Source of the DNA: Flavobacteriales bacterium
GTDB lineage: Bacteria > Bacteroidota > Bacteroidia > Flavobacteriales_D > Sanyastnellaceae
Length of the DNA stretch: 6,998 nt
Direction of reading: 5' to 3'
NCBI GenBank assembly: GCA_947457285.1
Contig: CANGVZ010000110.1
Coordinates: 1 to 6,998 of the forward strand
The position numbers and the translations under genes were made by a program. Position 1 is the first letter of the stretch, and each line of letters starts with the position of its first letter. The notes under the pieces are model-generated. The model was not told the origin of the DNA and did not search any database. It was given only the letters and a program-made list of their open reading frames with translations. Below are positions 6,143 through 6,998 of this stretch, in pieces.

Positions 6143-6998
6143 ATGAAAAAGAATTACTTTATCCTACTTGCCATAGCTCTTTTGTTCGGAGCGTGTGACC
6201 GCCTTGAAAACCCGGTTACTGTTGCAAAAAATAAATACCGTGATGATTTGTATGGTTCTGCCCCAACATTTTCTACCGTATCTGAAGCAAGTCGCAACGT
6301 ATTATTTGAAGAGTACACAGGACATTTGTGCGGATTTTGCCCACCGTCTACCGCGCTTGCTCTGGCCTTAGATGCACAGCTTGGAGAGCGCATGGTTACA
6401 GTGGCTATTCACGCCGGGTCACTTGCCGCTACAGGAGGAACGCTATTTCAAACCGATTACACAACTCCAGTGGGAAATTTGTATTGGGCACAATTAAACG
6501 GCGGATTTAATCCAACTGCACGCATAGACCGTATGGGAGGGTTAAGTAGTTATGAATACCTCGACCCTGCGAACCCAAGTAGCTGGCAAAATATTGTCAC
6601 TACAAGAATGAATGTCAACACGCCGGTTTCATTGCAAGCCAACTGCGAATACATTGCCTCCGACAATGTTTTCAACATCCATATGAATTCCCAATTTCTA
6701 GAAGCCTACACGGGCAACATTAACCTTGTCGTTTTATTGGTGGAAAATCATCTCGTTAGTCCACAAGAAGACTACAGCCAAACCCCATCTGAAATTGAAG
6801 AGTATGAGCACGAGCATGTGCTTCGAACGAACGTGACAGAGCCAATGGGAAATCTAGTGATTAATAGTCCCGCAGCTGGATTCTCCTCTACAAATAGCTT
6901 TACCATAGCGCTTCAGCCTAATTGGGTTCCAACGAACATGACCGTTGTTGGCTATTTGGTTGATGCAAACACCCATGAAGTCTTGAACGCCATTGAAT
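6143..6998 (+). CDS. Omp28-type thioredoxin-fold lipoprotein (partial, runs off right edge)
   Basis: At least 285 residues are visible, with no stop before the window ends. The N-terminus MKKNYFILLAIALLFGACDR looks like a lipoprotein signal peptide with Cys18 as the lipidation site, although the box (LFGAC, Phe at -3 and Gly at -2) is not canonical. Residues about 50-130 form a thioredoxin-like region typical of Omp28-related proteins: VLFEEYTGHLCGFCPPST with Cys63 and Cys66, VAIHAG at 88-92, and the cis-proline segment GFNPTARIDR at about 121-130. A beta-rich part follows (NIHMNSQFLEAYTGNINLVVLLVENHLV and onward). Omp28 was described as an outer-membrane protein of Porphyromonas; the biochemical role of the family is not settled. 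ATG at 6143 is one base after the stop of the barrel gene, which points to an outer-membrane complex or a shared pathway. Confidence 0.93.
   Translation, partial: MKKNYFILLAIALLFGACDRLENPVTVAKNKYRDDLYGSAPTFSTVSEASRNVLFEEYTGHLCGFCPPSTALALALDAQLGERMVTVAIHAGSLAATGGTLFQTDYTTPVGNLYWAQLNGGFNPTARIDRMGGLSSYEYLDPANPSSWQNIVTTRMNVNTPVSLQANCEYIASDNVFNIHMNSQFLEAYTGNINLVVLLVENHLVSPQEDYSQTPSEIEEYEHEHVLRTNVTEPMGNLVINSPAAGFSSTNSFTIALQPNWVPTNMTVVGYLVDANTHEVLNAIE

Noticed and set aside
6154..6510. Minus- and plus-strand small open frames over the Omp28-type gene
   Set aside because: They overlap the region encoding the lipobox and CGFC motif in another frame. The Omp28 frame is open to the window edge and explains the sequence.
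1..6998. Mobile element, phage, CRISPR or defence system
   Set aside because: No transposase, integrase, long terminal inverted repeats, direct-repeat array, nuclease or helicase motif was seen on either strand. All coding regions are metabolic or envelope genes.

Overview
The window reads as a chromosomal segment from a member of the Bacteroidota, probably of the order Flavobacteriales. Three things support this. Two proteins end in type IX secretion (T9SS) C-terminal sorting domains. There are DUF6029-type and Omp28-type envelope proteins. The genes lack Shine-Dalgarno sequences but have A/T-rich start regions and candidate TAnnTTTG-like -7 elements. I see no mobile element, CRISPR array, tRNA or rRNA, and no non-coding stretch longer than about 100 bases.

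Layout. On the minus strand, bases 1-1412 encode the first 470 residues of a MaeB-type malic enzyme. The gene runs off the left edge just after entering its phosphotransacetylase-like C-terminal domain. Upstream of it on the same strand (1485-2198) is a small cysteine-rich T9SS-secreted protein of unknown function, followed by a good hairpin terminator. An 83-bp divergent spacer (2199-2281) holds candidate promoter elements for both directions and a 12-bp perfect palindrome. On the plus strand follow four envelope genes: a large T9SS-exported thioredoxin-fold protein (2282-3799) with its own strong terminator; a periplasmic TlpA-like thioredoxin (3898-4383) with a second terminator; a DUF6029-type outer-membrane beta-barrel (4456-6141); and, one base later, an Omp28-type thioredoxin-fold lipoprotein that runs off the right edge (6143-6998).

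How the genes may work together. The malic enzyme is ordinary central metabolism (malate to pyruvate, making NADPH) and probably unrelated to the rest. The plus-strand block has a common theme: three different thioredoxin-fold proteins with CGPC, CSPC and CGFC motifs. They are predicted to sit in three places: secreted or on the cell surface, in the periplasm, and lipid-anchored. They surround a barrel protein whose only two cysteines form a CxxxxC pair beside its last strand. The divergent gene makes a secreted protein with seven cysteines. My inference, not shown directly by the sequence, is that this cluster handles thiol/disulfide chemistry at the outer membrane and cell surface. This is the most interesting aspect of the window. 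Each family is known or recognisable, and the joint function is a hypothesis.
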